From contig NZ_FOIQ01000006.1 in assembly GCF_900110895.1 (NCBI RefSeq), forward strand, positions 1 to 64,000: 64,000 nucleotides of DNA, written 5' to 3'. This document shows, piece by piece, positions 52,015 to 58,642 of this stretch. Both the position numbers and the translations under genes were made by a program. The notes below the pieces were generated by a model that saw only the letters and a list, made by a program, of their open reading frames with translations, did no database searches and had not been told where the DNA came from. Each line of letters begins with the position of its first letter. Position 1 is the first letter of the stretch. The stretch comes from Prevotella aff. ruminicola Tc2-24. Lineage in GTDB: Bacteria; Bacteroidota; Bacteroidia; Bacteroidales; Bacteroidaceae.

Positions 52015-52520
52015 CTAAAAATCATCTCCAAATTTACCCATTTCCAACAATTCACGATCTGGCCCTACCAACTCATTAATCGTACTATAATAACACTCTA
52101 CTCCAGGAACAGCCATATCTTTTTCTTTTAGAGCACGATGCTCTTTTTCTCCCCCAGGATCCTGATTCCAAAGTTCTTTAACAGCATCTATGCCACCTTT
52201 TTTTCACGTGTCTTATGACGATTTCCTAGATGCTCGTGCATCATGTCATTGAACATCATGGAGAAGGCTGCGGTGACGGCTCCGTTGGCGAACTTTCCGC
52301 CACCGATCTCAGAGACGGTACCTCCGAGGACGGCGTTAGCGGCCTTGTTCGATGTTTCAAAGATCGCAATGGCCTTTCCGTCTGCAAAGATATAATTTAT
52401 TTTCTGAACTTCACCATTACTCTTGCTGATTTCTTCATAATAACTCCCTGCATAGTACTTTGTTTGAGGGAATGCACAACAGAGTAGATATAGGTTATAT
52501 GTCTTCGCAGATAAAAAAGA
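52015..52520 (-). pseudogene. second Rhs tip fragment, frameshifted in an A-run
   Basis: From an upstream TAA (52521-52523) the minus strand is open and reads Rhs-like sequence (KYYAGSYYEEISKSNGEVQK, INYIFADGKAIAIFETS) and then the same linker as the GIY-YIG tip, to MMHEHLGNRHKTREKK. A run of seven A residues (52198-52204) follows, and the frame then stops. One more A would carry the frame on through DAVKELWNQDPGGEKEHRAL and GVECYYSTINELVGPDREL to a TAG at 52015-52017. The tip domain is not recognised. It is a decayed gene, a slippery phase-variable one, or a sequence error. Confidence 0.65.
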
Positions 52521-52567
52521 TTATCCGCAGTCTTATTGTGAGCTAATCACATTGAGACTGCGGATTT
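52521..52567 (-). terminator. hairpin terminator, copy 3 of 3
   Basis: Stem TATCCGCAGTCT-type, 11 of 13 outer pairs kept (first two bases changed), same inner part and loop as copy 1. It directly follows the stop of the second immunity-like gene and on the minus strand leads to ATCTTTTTTATC. Confidence 0.7.
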
Positions 52568-52571
52568 GAAA

Positions 52572-53036
52572 CTATCGATTCATCTCGTAATCACCAAGCA
52601 GACTACGGAGTGATTCCGCATAATCGAATTGGCTGTCGTCATCGTAGATCTCCTCTTCCTTATTCTTGACCAATTCAAATTCCCTGTCATTGCGGATTCT
52701 CCCACGCTTAAGGATCTTCTGTATCTCATCCTTTTCGGCAGCGGCTACATCCACGAGGTTGTATTTGAATTTCTCGGTCAGAATCTGATTCAACTTATCC
52801 ATTAATGGATCGGGGAGATACATCTCTCGGACCATCAGATTCATCTCTCTATACATGGACCTCATATATCTCATGCTTTGTTTCTTGTCTATTCTATCAA
52901 TAGCAACTTTCATCCCATTAACGAATTCAAGCATTTCTGGAGATATTATCACGAGAAACTCCAATATTGTCATGCACCACTCTCTGAGTGTTGCATAATC
53001 TGCAGTCTTATCCAACGTCAATAATTTCTTACTCAT
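52572..53036 (-). CDS. probable immunity protein (paralogue 2)
   Basis: A 154-residue protein with the same first 25 residues (LDKTADYATLREWCMTI) and nearly the same last 75 residues as the protein at 48821-49297, but a different middle (about 25-70). It follows the remnant of a GIY-YIG tip by 12 bases. With its toxin gone it may act as an orphan immunity gene that protects against related strains. Function is inferred from the paralogue and context. Confidence 0.62.
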   Translation of the reverse strand: MSKKLLTLDKTADYATLREWCMTILEFLVIISPEMLEFVNGMKVAIDRIDKKQSMRYMRSMYREMNLMVREMYLPDPLMDKLNQILTEKFKYNLVDVAAAEKDEIQKILKRGRIRNDREFELVKNKEEEIYDDDSQFDYAESLRSLLGDYEMNR

Positions 53037-53048
53037 ATCATTAATACT

Positions 53049-53111
53049 TTAGAAATAACCCGTATACGGAGCTATGTTACCAAAATGTCTATTTGATTCA
53101 TCATGAATACT
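53049..53111 (-). pseudogene. C-terminal remnant of a GIY-YIG toxin tip
   Basis: The minus strand reads ESNRHFGNIAPYTGYF and a stop, matching the last residues of the toxin at 49298 (ISNSFFGNIAPYTGY). Upstream the frame is closed by a TGA. All of the catalytic part is gone. It marks where a toxin preceded the second immunity gene. Confidence 0.65.
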
Positions 53112-53176
53112 TCATATTTTGATATGTGCAAATAATTAATTCGCTATCCCAAGCGATATATGGTTGATTCCGAGGG

Positions 53177-53208
53177 CAAATATAGACAATTTGTTTGAAA
53201 CGGCCAAA
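53177..53208 (-). promoter_or_regulatory. promoter copy B in the toxin-tip array
   Basis: On the minus strand TTTG (53205-53208), 20 bases, TATATTTG (53177-53184). It lies in a segment repeated at 50805-50865. It could drive the second immunity-like gene. Confidence 0.65.
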
Positions 53209-53224
53209 TCTGTGAGGTAAATTG

Positions 53225-53335
53225 TGGGTTGGACCTTCGATGCTTCGACAGGCCCTTCGATGCTTCGGCAGGCCCTTCGACAGGCTCAGGGACCACTCAG
53301 CAACCGTAGTCCCTTCGACAAGCTCTAGGACCGCG
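53225..53335. repeat. REP-like repeat block B
   Basis: Two tandem copies of CCTTCGATGCTTCGRCAGGC are followed by CCTTCGACAGGCTCAGGGACC and, inverted or diverged, CCCTTCGACAAGCTCTAGGACC. Words are shared with block A (50900-51065). It stands just upstream of promoter copy B, as block A stands upstream of copy A. No coding sequence. Confidence 0.6.
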
Positions 53336-53788
53336 GTGATATATCTTTACAAATGGGCGCGCATAACTCGCGTGGTGGGCAGGAACATGGGAATATGGGG
53401 CGTAGGCGTGAGTTTTGGACCGTTTTTGTAATTGACTGATAATAAAACGATTACATCCACACAAGAAAGGGGCGGGATTTTTCCCTCAAAGAGATAGGGT
53501 CTATGAGTCGTGGAGATAGGGTTTACGAGTGAAAGGGATTATCTCTATACCCTATAAGGGATTATCTCCTTCTCTCGTAGGTGCCATTCCTTTCGGTCGT
53601 GGAGACCATCTCTTTAACTGTTAGAAGGCACCCCCACCCCAAGTAGCTCCCTTCTCCACTCCAGATAGGTAGAAAGTATACCTAAACAGGGCAAAAAGGG
53701 ACTATAGGAAGCCCCTCGGTTTTTCTAGTTCGCGACTCCGGACGAACGTTTTTTTAGGCACTTTTTTAGGACAATATGAAAAAAGAAT
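53336..53788. other. gene-free stretch with short direct repeats
   Basis: No protein or RNA gene is recognisable. The part 53491-53600 holds imperfect direct repeats: GAGATAGGGTCTATGAGT / GAGATAGGGTTTACGAGT, and AGGGATTATCTC twice, 22 bases apart. It could be a decayed mobile element or a strain-specific spacer between the toxin array and the LysR gene. Confidence 0.4.
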
Positions 53789-53829
53789 AAGAGTAGTGCC
53801 AAAGAGAGAGAGAAAATGGCACTACTCTT
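53789..53829 (-). terminator. terminator of the LysR gene
   Basis: A perfect 13-base-pair stem (AAGAGTAGTGCCA / TGGCACTACTCTT) with a 15-base purine loop. On the minus strand it ends in ATTCTTTTTTC. It begins 2 bases after the LysR stop. Confidence 0.85.
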
Positions 53830-53831
53830 TC

Positions 53832-54728
53832 TTAATACAGTCTGTTCTTAAGAACCTCTGTACACTGTTCAAGCATCTGGATGAAAGCCCGTGTGGAGTT
53901 TTTCATATAACCGTCGCGGAGCACATGGATACAGCCCTCCATCCTGGACGACGGCACGTTGATTGGGACGGCACGAAGGCCCGTCTCGTCGATGATGGTC
54001 GCCTCGGCGAGCACCGTGACGAACTTCGTCTGACGGACCAGCTTCAAGAGCAGCGACACGTTGTTGATCTCTGCCTTGACATTATAATGGTGGTCTGTAT
54101 GCAGAAGCACCTGATCGAAGGCATGGCGGGCCTGCAGGCCCTTGGCAGGCAGGGCGAAGCAGTAGCGCTCCAGCTCGTCGAGGGTCACCTCCTGCTTGGC
54201 CGCCAGCGGATGGTGCTCATTAACGATCGCCGCCAGACGGTTGTCGAACAACAGTCGGCTCTCGATATGCTCGTTGTGCTCCGTCGGCTTGAAGGCCACC
54301 ACGAAGTCGAGCTCATGGCGCTGCAGTCGCTCTATCAGGTCTGTCATCGACGCATAGAACACGTTGAGCTTCACCTTGGGGTATTTCTTCAGGAAGTCGA
54401 TCATCGTCTCCGAGATCATACTGCTGAACGAATAGGTGACGCCGATATTCAGCTCGCCCGTCAGCATGTTCTTAAGCTCCTGCATCCTCAGGAAACAGTT
54501 GTCCACCTTATACACACTCTCACGGGCCAGCGGCAGGAGCATCCTGCCCGCCTCGGTGAGCAGCACCTCATGACTGTTGCGGATGAACAGTTGCTGGTCC
54601 AGCTCACGCTCCAGATTCAGGATCTGTTGCGAGAGCGTGCTCTGGGTGATAAACAGTTCTTTCGAGGCCACCGAGAAATTGAGCGTCTCGGATAGCCTGA
54701 GGAAATACCTCAGTTGTCGCAGTTCCAT
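53832..54728 (-). CDS. LysR family transcriptional regulator under a cobalamin riboswitch leader
   Basis: A 298-residue LysR-type regulator: winged helix-turn-helix at the N-terminus (LRQLRYFLRLSETLNFSVAS, STLSQQILNLERELDQQLF) and a periplasmic-binding-like effector domain (about 90-295). The paired redox cysteines of OxyR are not evident, so a peroxide sensor is unlikely. The mRNA leader holds a B12 riboswitch and a 20-codon reading frame ending 3 bases before this ATG. The target genes are unknown; it may control cobalamin-dependent or cobalamin-replaceable functions. Confidence 0.87.
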   Translation of the reverse strand: MELRQLRYFLRLSETLNFSVASKELFITQSTLSQQILNLERELDQQLFIRNSHEVLLTEAGRMLLPLARESVYKVDNCFLRMQELKNMLTGELNIGVTYSFSSMISETMIDFLKKYPKVKLNVFYASMTDLIERLQRHELDFVVAFKPTEHNEHIESRLLFDNRLAAIVNEHHPLAAKQEVTLDELERYCFALPAKGLQARHAFDQVLLHTDHHYNVKAEINNVSLLLKLVRQTKFVTVLAEATIIDETGLRAVPINVPSSRMEGCIHVLRDGYMKNSTRAFIQMLEQCTEVLKNRLY

Positions 54729-54731
54729 AAC

Positions 54732-54794
54732 TCACGATTCACTTTCTGTCATACTCTTTCCCTCTGCCCTTACATCGAGAGCATCAGGCATCAT
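54732..54794 (-). CDS. small leader ORF between riboswitch and LysR gene
   Basis: A 20-codon frame (MMPDALDVRAEGKSMTESES) that starts 11 bases after the riboswitch B12 box and ends with TGA 3 bases before the LysR ATG. It could couple ribosome access to translation of the regulator, or be the leftover of a gene once controlled by the riboswitch. There is no further evidence that it is translated. Confidence 0.3.
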   Translation of the reverse strand: MMPDALDVRAEGKSMTESES

Positions 54795-54804
54795 TCCGTA
54801 CAAA

Positions 54805-54955
54805 GGCTGGTCTTCAGACTTTCCTCCACTCCCAAGCGCCTTCTCGCCCAAACGGGCAATGGCTTTTCTGCCTGAGAGCCATAATGGAGTTCACTGCTGC
54901 GGGACAGTCGGAGATTCTCACTCACATTCCCAATTAAGCACAGCTAAGTGCACCT
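54805..54955 (-). ncRNA. cobalamin (B12) riboswitch
   Basis: On the minus strand the conserved parts appear in order: GGGAATGTGAGTGAGAATC, then CGACTGTCCCGCAGCAGTGAA, variable stems including GCCATTGCCCGTTTGGGC, and a B12-box-like AAGTCTGAAGACCAGCC (54805-54821). This matches the AdoCbl riboswitch layout (…GGGAA…GTGA-AATC…CTGTCCCGCAACTGT…GGAGACC box), with one or two changes in the B12 box. It lies in the 250-base leader between a consensus promoter and the LysR gene. High cobalamin would lower expression. Confidence 0.85.
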
Positions 54956-54986
54956 TCACGGGCGACACATCTCTGTATCACAGGTG

Positions 54987-55017
54987 CAAAGATACACATT
55001 TTCAACAAACAAACAAA
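54987..55017 (-). promoter_or_regulatory. promoter of the riboswitch-LysR transcript
   Basis: On the minus strand TTTG (55014-55017), 19 bases, TATCTTTG (54987-54994). The start near 54980 places the whole riboswitch in the leader. Confidence 0.75.
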
Positions 55018-55153
55018 AATATCCCCACAGAAAAAAGGCGGTTATTGCTTTTTCCGATAGTCTCGTTCGGAACAACTAATAACCGAAGCGTCTCCCACGT
55101 CGGATAATCATCTATCTTTGCAGTAGAATAAGAAACCAAAAAAACTTCGCACT

Positions 55154-55243
55154 ATGGGTTATGTTATTATCGTCGCTATAGAATTCCTGCTGACCTTCAT
55201 CGGTGTCACGCTGCTGATTGTCTATAAGAACAAGCATGCCTGA
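55154..55243 (+). CDS. 29-residue single-pass membrane protein
   Basis: A short frame starting MGYVIIVAIEFLLTFIGVTL and ending IVYKNKHA: one hydrophobic helix of about 22 residues, with a positively charged C-terminus that would stay in the cytoplasm. A -7 box TATCTTTG (55113-55120) precedes it and a terminator-like hairpin follows at 55316, so it looks like an independent transcription unit. No family is recognised. Small proteins like this often modulate a larger membrane complex. Confidence 0.55.
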   Translation: MGYVIIVAIEFLLTFIGVTLLIVYKNKHA

Positions 55244-55315
55244 CGGCATGACCGTCCACGACCAACTCCCCGATCACCGACAAAGACCGTATTGGCTTCA
55301 TACGAGAAAAAACGC

Positions 55316-55351
55316 ATAATCGGCCTGTTCGTCGATTATTTTTTCTTTTTT
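55316..55351 (+). terminator. terminator after the small membrane protein
   Basis: Stem ATAATCG / CGATTAT (55316-55322 and 55333-55339) with a 10-base loop, followed by TTTTTTCTTTTTT. It stands just upstream of the next gene's -7 box. Confidence 0.6.
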
Positions 55352-55397
55352 ATCGACTAAATCGTATATTTGCCGATGAAAAAGCGACTAAAAAACG

Positions 55398-56033
55398 ATG
55401 ATCATGAAAAGACTGATGATTACTTTGGTGGCGATGATGGCGATAGCCGTCTCCGCCCAAGCGATGAGTTTCTCCAAGGCACGCAGCCATGCGCTGTACC
55501 TGACCGACAAGATGGGCTATGAGCTCGATCTGACCGACGACCAGTACAATGCGGTTTATGAGATTAACCTCGACTACATGATCAGCCTCAACTTCGAGAG
55601 CGATCTGTACGGATTCTACTGGACGCGTCGTAACAACGAACTGAAGTTCGTGCTCTCGAGCTACCAATACCAGCGGTTCCTCATCACGGAATACTTCTAC
55701 CGGCCCATCGGCTGGCAGTCAAAGTCGTTCACCTTCGTGATCTATAGTCATTACCCGAAAAACAGGTTCTACAGGAACGCGCCACGTGTCTACGACACCT
55801 ACAAGGGCGGCAACCGTCAGTACCATTACAGTCCCTATCAAGGGCGCACCTACTCGAACGACCCCAACCGCAACGCACGCCAACTGCCGCAGGCCGGCTC
55901 CAGATGGCCACAGCCCGACAAGAAGAAGAGTCAGGCCATCAGGGGTGCCCGTCAACAGACCATCAGCGTGCCGACCCAGCCACAGGGTACCAGTAGGAAG
56001 GCCGGCGACGCCCACCGCAGTGGCAGGCGCTAG
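55398..56033 (+). CDS. exported protein of unknown function
   Basis: A 211-residue protein with a signal peptide (1-20, ending VSAQA). A compact region follows (about 25-110, with MGYELDLTDDQYNAVYEINL), then a basic, Pro/Gln/Arg/Tyr-rich disordered tail from about 125. The DLTDDQYNAVYEIN segment resembles LTxxQ/Spy-like helices in periplasmic stress proteins, but I do not claim membership. A -7 box TATATTTG (55365-55372) precedes it. The start may be ATG 55398 or 55404. Confidence 0.65.
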   Translation: MIMKRLMITLVAMMAIAVSAQAMSFSKARSHALYLTDKMGYELDLTDDQYNAVYEINLDYMISLNFESDLYGFYWTRRNNELKFVLSSYQYQRFLITEYFYRPIGWQSKSFTFVIYSHYPKNRFYRNAPRVYDTYKGGNRQYHYSPYQGRTYSNDPNRNARQLPQAGSRWPQPDKKKSQAIRGARQQTISVPTQPQGTSRKAGDAHRSGRR

Positions 56034-56038
56034 GGCAT

Positions 56039-57412
56039 CTATTTCCGATCGTTACGGATAAGTTCGAGGAGTTTCTCGACGGCCTCCTCCTCGGGGATAT
56101 TCTTCTCGACACACTCCTTGGCACGGTAGAGGGAGATCTTACCGCGTCCGGCACCGACATAACCATAGTCGGCATCGGCCATCTCACCAGGCCCATTGAC
56201 GATACAGCCCATGATACCGATCTTCAGTCCCACACAGTCCTTTGTGGCTGCCTTGATCTTGGCAATCGTCTCCTGCAGGTTGTAGAGCGTACGTCCACAG
56301 CCAGGACAGGAGATATATTCCGTCTTCGTGAACTTGATACGGGCGGCCTGCAATAACGCATCGCCCAAGGCTTCCAACTGGGAAGAAGAATAGCGAGGCG
56401 AACGGATCACGATCTTCGTAGCCTTACGGTCGATGAGCAGGGCACCCACCGCCATGGCGGCCTTCAGCTGCAGGGTCTCCCAGTCGGGCGCATCGACATC
56501 AAGGACGATGGTGTTATCGTTGATGGAGGCCTCTGCCTGCTCACGCAGGGCGGCACACGCCTCGATCATATCGACCAACTTACGGGCCACGGGGATCTCG
56601 CACTCCGGCTCCTCAGAGAGCGACACACGGATGGTGTCGCCGATGCCCTCCGTCAGGAGAGCACCGATGCCCAAGGCACTCTTGATACGACCGTCCTCGC
56701 CTTCGCCAGCCTCGGTGACACCAAGATGCAAGGGGTAATGCATATCCTCTTTGTCCATCGTGGCTACGAGCAGGCGCACGGTATTCACCATCACGACCGT
56801 GTTCGACGCCTTGATACTAATGACCACATCATGGAACTGCTCGCGCTTGAAGATACGCAGGAACTCCATGCAGCTCTCCACGATACCCTCGGGGGTGTCG
56901 CCATAGCGCGACATGATACGGTCGGAGAGCGAGCCATGGTTCACACCGATACGCACGGCCGTATGGTGCTCCTTACAGATATTCAGGAACGGCACGAGCT
57001 TACGCTCGATCTTCTGCAGCTCTGCCGCATATTCCTCGTCGGTATATTCCAGATGCTTGAACGTACGCCCGGGATCGACGTAATTACCCGGGTTGATGCG
57101 GACCTTCTCGCAGTAAAGGGCTGCGATATCGGCCGTATGTGCTGTGAAATGGACATCGGCCACCAAAGGGGTCATATAACCGTCGGCCTTCAGTCGGGCC
57201 GAGATATTCTTCATATTCTCCGCCTCTCGTGTGCCTTGTGTGGTAAAGCGTACCAGCTCGCCACCGGCATCGATGATGCGCTTGGCCTGTGCCACGCCAC
57301 CCTCGGTGTCGTTGGTATCGACCGTAGCCATCGACTGGATACGGATGGGGTTTGAGCCTCCGATGCCAATCGTTCCAACGCGGGTCTCGGATGATTGTCT
57401 TCTCTTATACAT
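56039..57412 (-). CDS. ispG: 4-hydroxy-3-methylbut-2-enyl diphosphate synthase IspG
   Basis: A [4Fe-4S] enzyme of the MEP pathway that turns MEcPP into HMBPP. The 457-residue protein has the barrel start IGIGGSNPIRIQSMATVDTND, substrate blocks RIGVNHGSLSDRIMSRYGDTP and HLGVTEAGEGEDGR, and cluster cysteines in SCPGCGRTLYN and GIMGCIVNGPGE. It is longer than the E. coli type (about 370) but shorter than the roughly 600-residue Bacteroides type, so the central insertion (about 285-360) is reduced. I start at ATG 57412; the frame to 57451 adds an atypical leader. purE lies 45 bases upstream. Confidence 0.93.
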   Translation of the reverse strand: MYKRRQSSETRVGTIGIGGSNPIRIQSMATVDTNDTEGGVAQAKRIIDAGGELVRFTTQGTREAENMKNISARLKADGYMTPLVADVHFTAHTADIAALYCEKVRINPGNYVDPGRTFKHLEYTDEEYAAELQKIERKLVPFLNICKEHHTAVRIGVNHGSLSDRIMSRYGDTPEGIVESCMEFLRIFKREQFHDVVISIKASNTVVMVNTVRLLVATMDKEDMHYPLHLGVTEAGEGEDGRIKSALGIGALLTEGIGDTIRVSLSEEPECEIPVARKLVDMIEACAALREQAEASINDNTIVLDVDAPDWETLQLKAAMAVGALLIDRKATKIVIRSPRYSSSQLEALGDALLQAARIKFTKTEYISCPGCGRTLYNLQETIAKIKAATKDCVGLKIGIMGCIVNGPGEMADADYGYVGAGRGKISLYRAKECVEKNIPEEEAVEKLLELIRNDRK

Positions 57413-57457
57413 AGAACTTCGAACCTTGATTACAAAATACCTGAAAGTCAACAGCTA

Positions 57458-57964
57458 TCAGTTGGTCTTATACTGATATTTGACCTCAGCCAGTTCCTCG
57501 TTGGCCTTCTCGATCTTGATCTTCAGGTTACCCTTATACACCTCCAGACGCTGTGCCAGAGCGGCATCACCCAGGGCCATCATCTCCACGGCGAGGATGG
57601 CTGCGTTCTGCGCACCGTTGACACCGACGGTGGCCACGGGAATGCCCGGTGGCATCTGGATGATGGAGAGCATGGCGTCGAGACCGTCGAGCATGCCCTT
57701 GATGGGTACACCGATGACGGGCAGGGTGGTCGAGGCTGCGATGACACCCGGCAGGGCGGCAGCCATGCCGGCGCCTGCGATAATCACCTTGATGCCCCTG
57801 TCCTTGGCGGTACGGGCGAACTCCTCCACCGCATCAGGCGTGCGGTGGGCTGAGAGGGCATTCACTTCGAACGGCACCTGCATCTCATCCAAGAGCTTGC
57901 AGGCTTTCTCCATAACAGGCAGGTCACTGGTGCTGCCCATGATAATACTGACTAATGGTTTCAT
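57458..57964 (-). CDS. purE: N5-carboxyaminoimidazole ribonucleotide mutase PurE
   Basis: Purine synthesis enzyme that rearranges N5-CAIR to CAIR. The 168-residue protein has the class I pattern IIMGSTSDLPVMEKA, the catalytic-loop SAHRTPD and the GAGMAAALPGVIA segment. Length is normal. It sits between a PAP2-like gene and ispG on the minus strand with small gaps, a probable housekeeping operon. Confidence 0.95.
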   Translation of the reverse strand: MKPLVSIIMGSTSDLPVMEKACKLLDEMQVPFEVNALSAHRTPDAVEEFARTAKDRGIKVIIAGAGMAAALPGVIAASTTLPVIGVPIKGMLDGLDAMLSIIQMPPGIPVATVGVNGAQNAAILAVEMMALGDAALAQRLEVYKGNLKIKIEKANEELAEVKYQYKTN

Positions 57965-57998
57965 ATCTTTATTTATTTGATTGCATCATATGTTATCA

Positions 57999-58625
57999 CT
58001 ACAGATAGATCAGTCCCAGGATGGAACAGACGACTCCGACGAAGAAGCCCGTCACCACCTGAGATAACGTGTGCTGCCGGAGGATCATCCGACTGGAGCC
58101 GAGAACCCCGGCAAGGATCAGCACCAGACAGAGCCACCACACGGGATTGAAGCCGAAGAACTCGCCGAACACGAAGAGGGCACCGGCCACACCGCCGATA
58201 GCAGCCATATGGGTGGAGATCTTCCACCATACATTGATCAGCGCACAGATAATCTGAATAAACAGGGCCGCAGAGACCATCGTTCCCATGAAATGGGGGA
58301 TATGCAGCAGGTCCATCAGATAGACGCAGAAGAAATAACAGAGGATGGAGATCACATATGGAACGACACGGCGCTCCTTGATGCCGAGCTCTATCAGGTT
58401 CCACCCCTGATAGCGACGGTAGAGATGGATGAGCACTGTGGGCAACAGGATGGTGAACACATAGACGAGCGTCAGCACCTGAAGCTTATAGGCCCACGGC
58501 ATCTGACTGAGGTAACTGAACACGAACAGTGCCATCAGTCCCACCAGTGGCAGGTAGAAGGGGGTGAACAGCATGCTCACGATGCGCGCTGCCAGAATAA
58601 TATTCTTCTCTCTTGTTATCACCAT
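57999..58625 (-). CDS. PAP2 superfamily membrane protein
   Basis: A 208-residue membrane protein with six hydrophobic helices and PAP2-like motifs: KISTHMAAIGG and, later, SSRMILRQHTLSQVVTGFFVG (arginine and histidine as in the phosphatase site). Such proteins remove phosphate from lipid or polyprenyl pyrophosphates, or act as inactive relatives. The first PAP2 motif (KX6RP) is not evident, so catalysis is uncertain. Start at ATG 58625; a GTG at 58646 overlapping the rpoN stop (GTGA) is a good alternative. Confidence 0.72.
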   Translation of the reverse strand: MVITREKNIILAARIVSMLFTPFYLPLVGLMALFVFSYLSQMPWAYKLQVLTLVYVFTILLPTVLIHLYRRYQGWNLIELGIKERRVVPYVISILCYFFCVYLMDLLHIPHFMGTMVSAALFIQIICALINVWWKISTHMAAIGGVAGALFVFGEFFGFNPVWWLCLVLILAGVLGSSRMILRQHTLSQVVTGFFVGVVCSILGLIYL

Positions 58626-58642
58626 CTCGTTGTCTCTTCTTT

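Noticed and set aside
53225-53335. CRISPR array
   Set aside because: The 20-base units are directly adjacent without spacers, only two or three copies exist, and no cas genes are in the window.
53796-54695. 299-codon open frame opposite the LysR gene
   Set aside because: It is antisense to a clear LysR protein, is rich in His/Leu/Gln/Arg as mirror frames are, and has no promoter or family resemblance.
53832-54728. OxyR peroxide sensor
   Set aside because: The protein is of LysR type and of similar length, but the paired regulatory cysteines of OxyR are not present.
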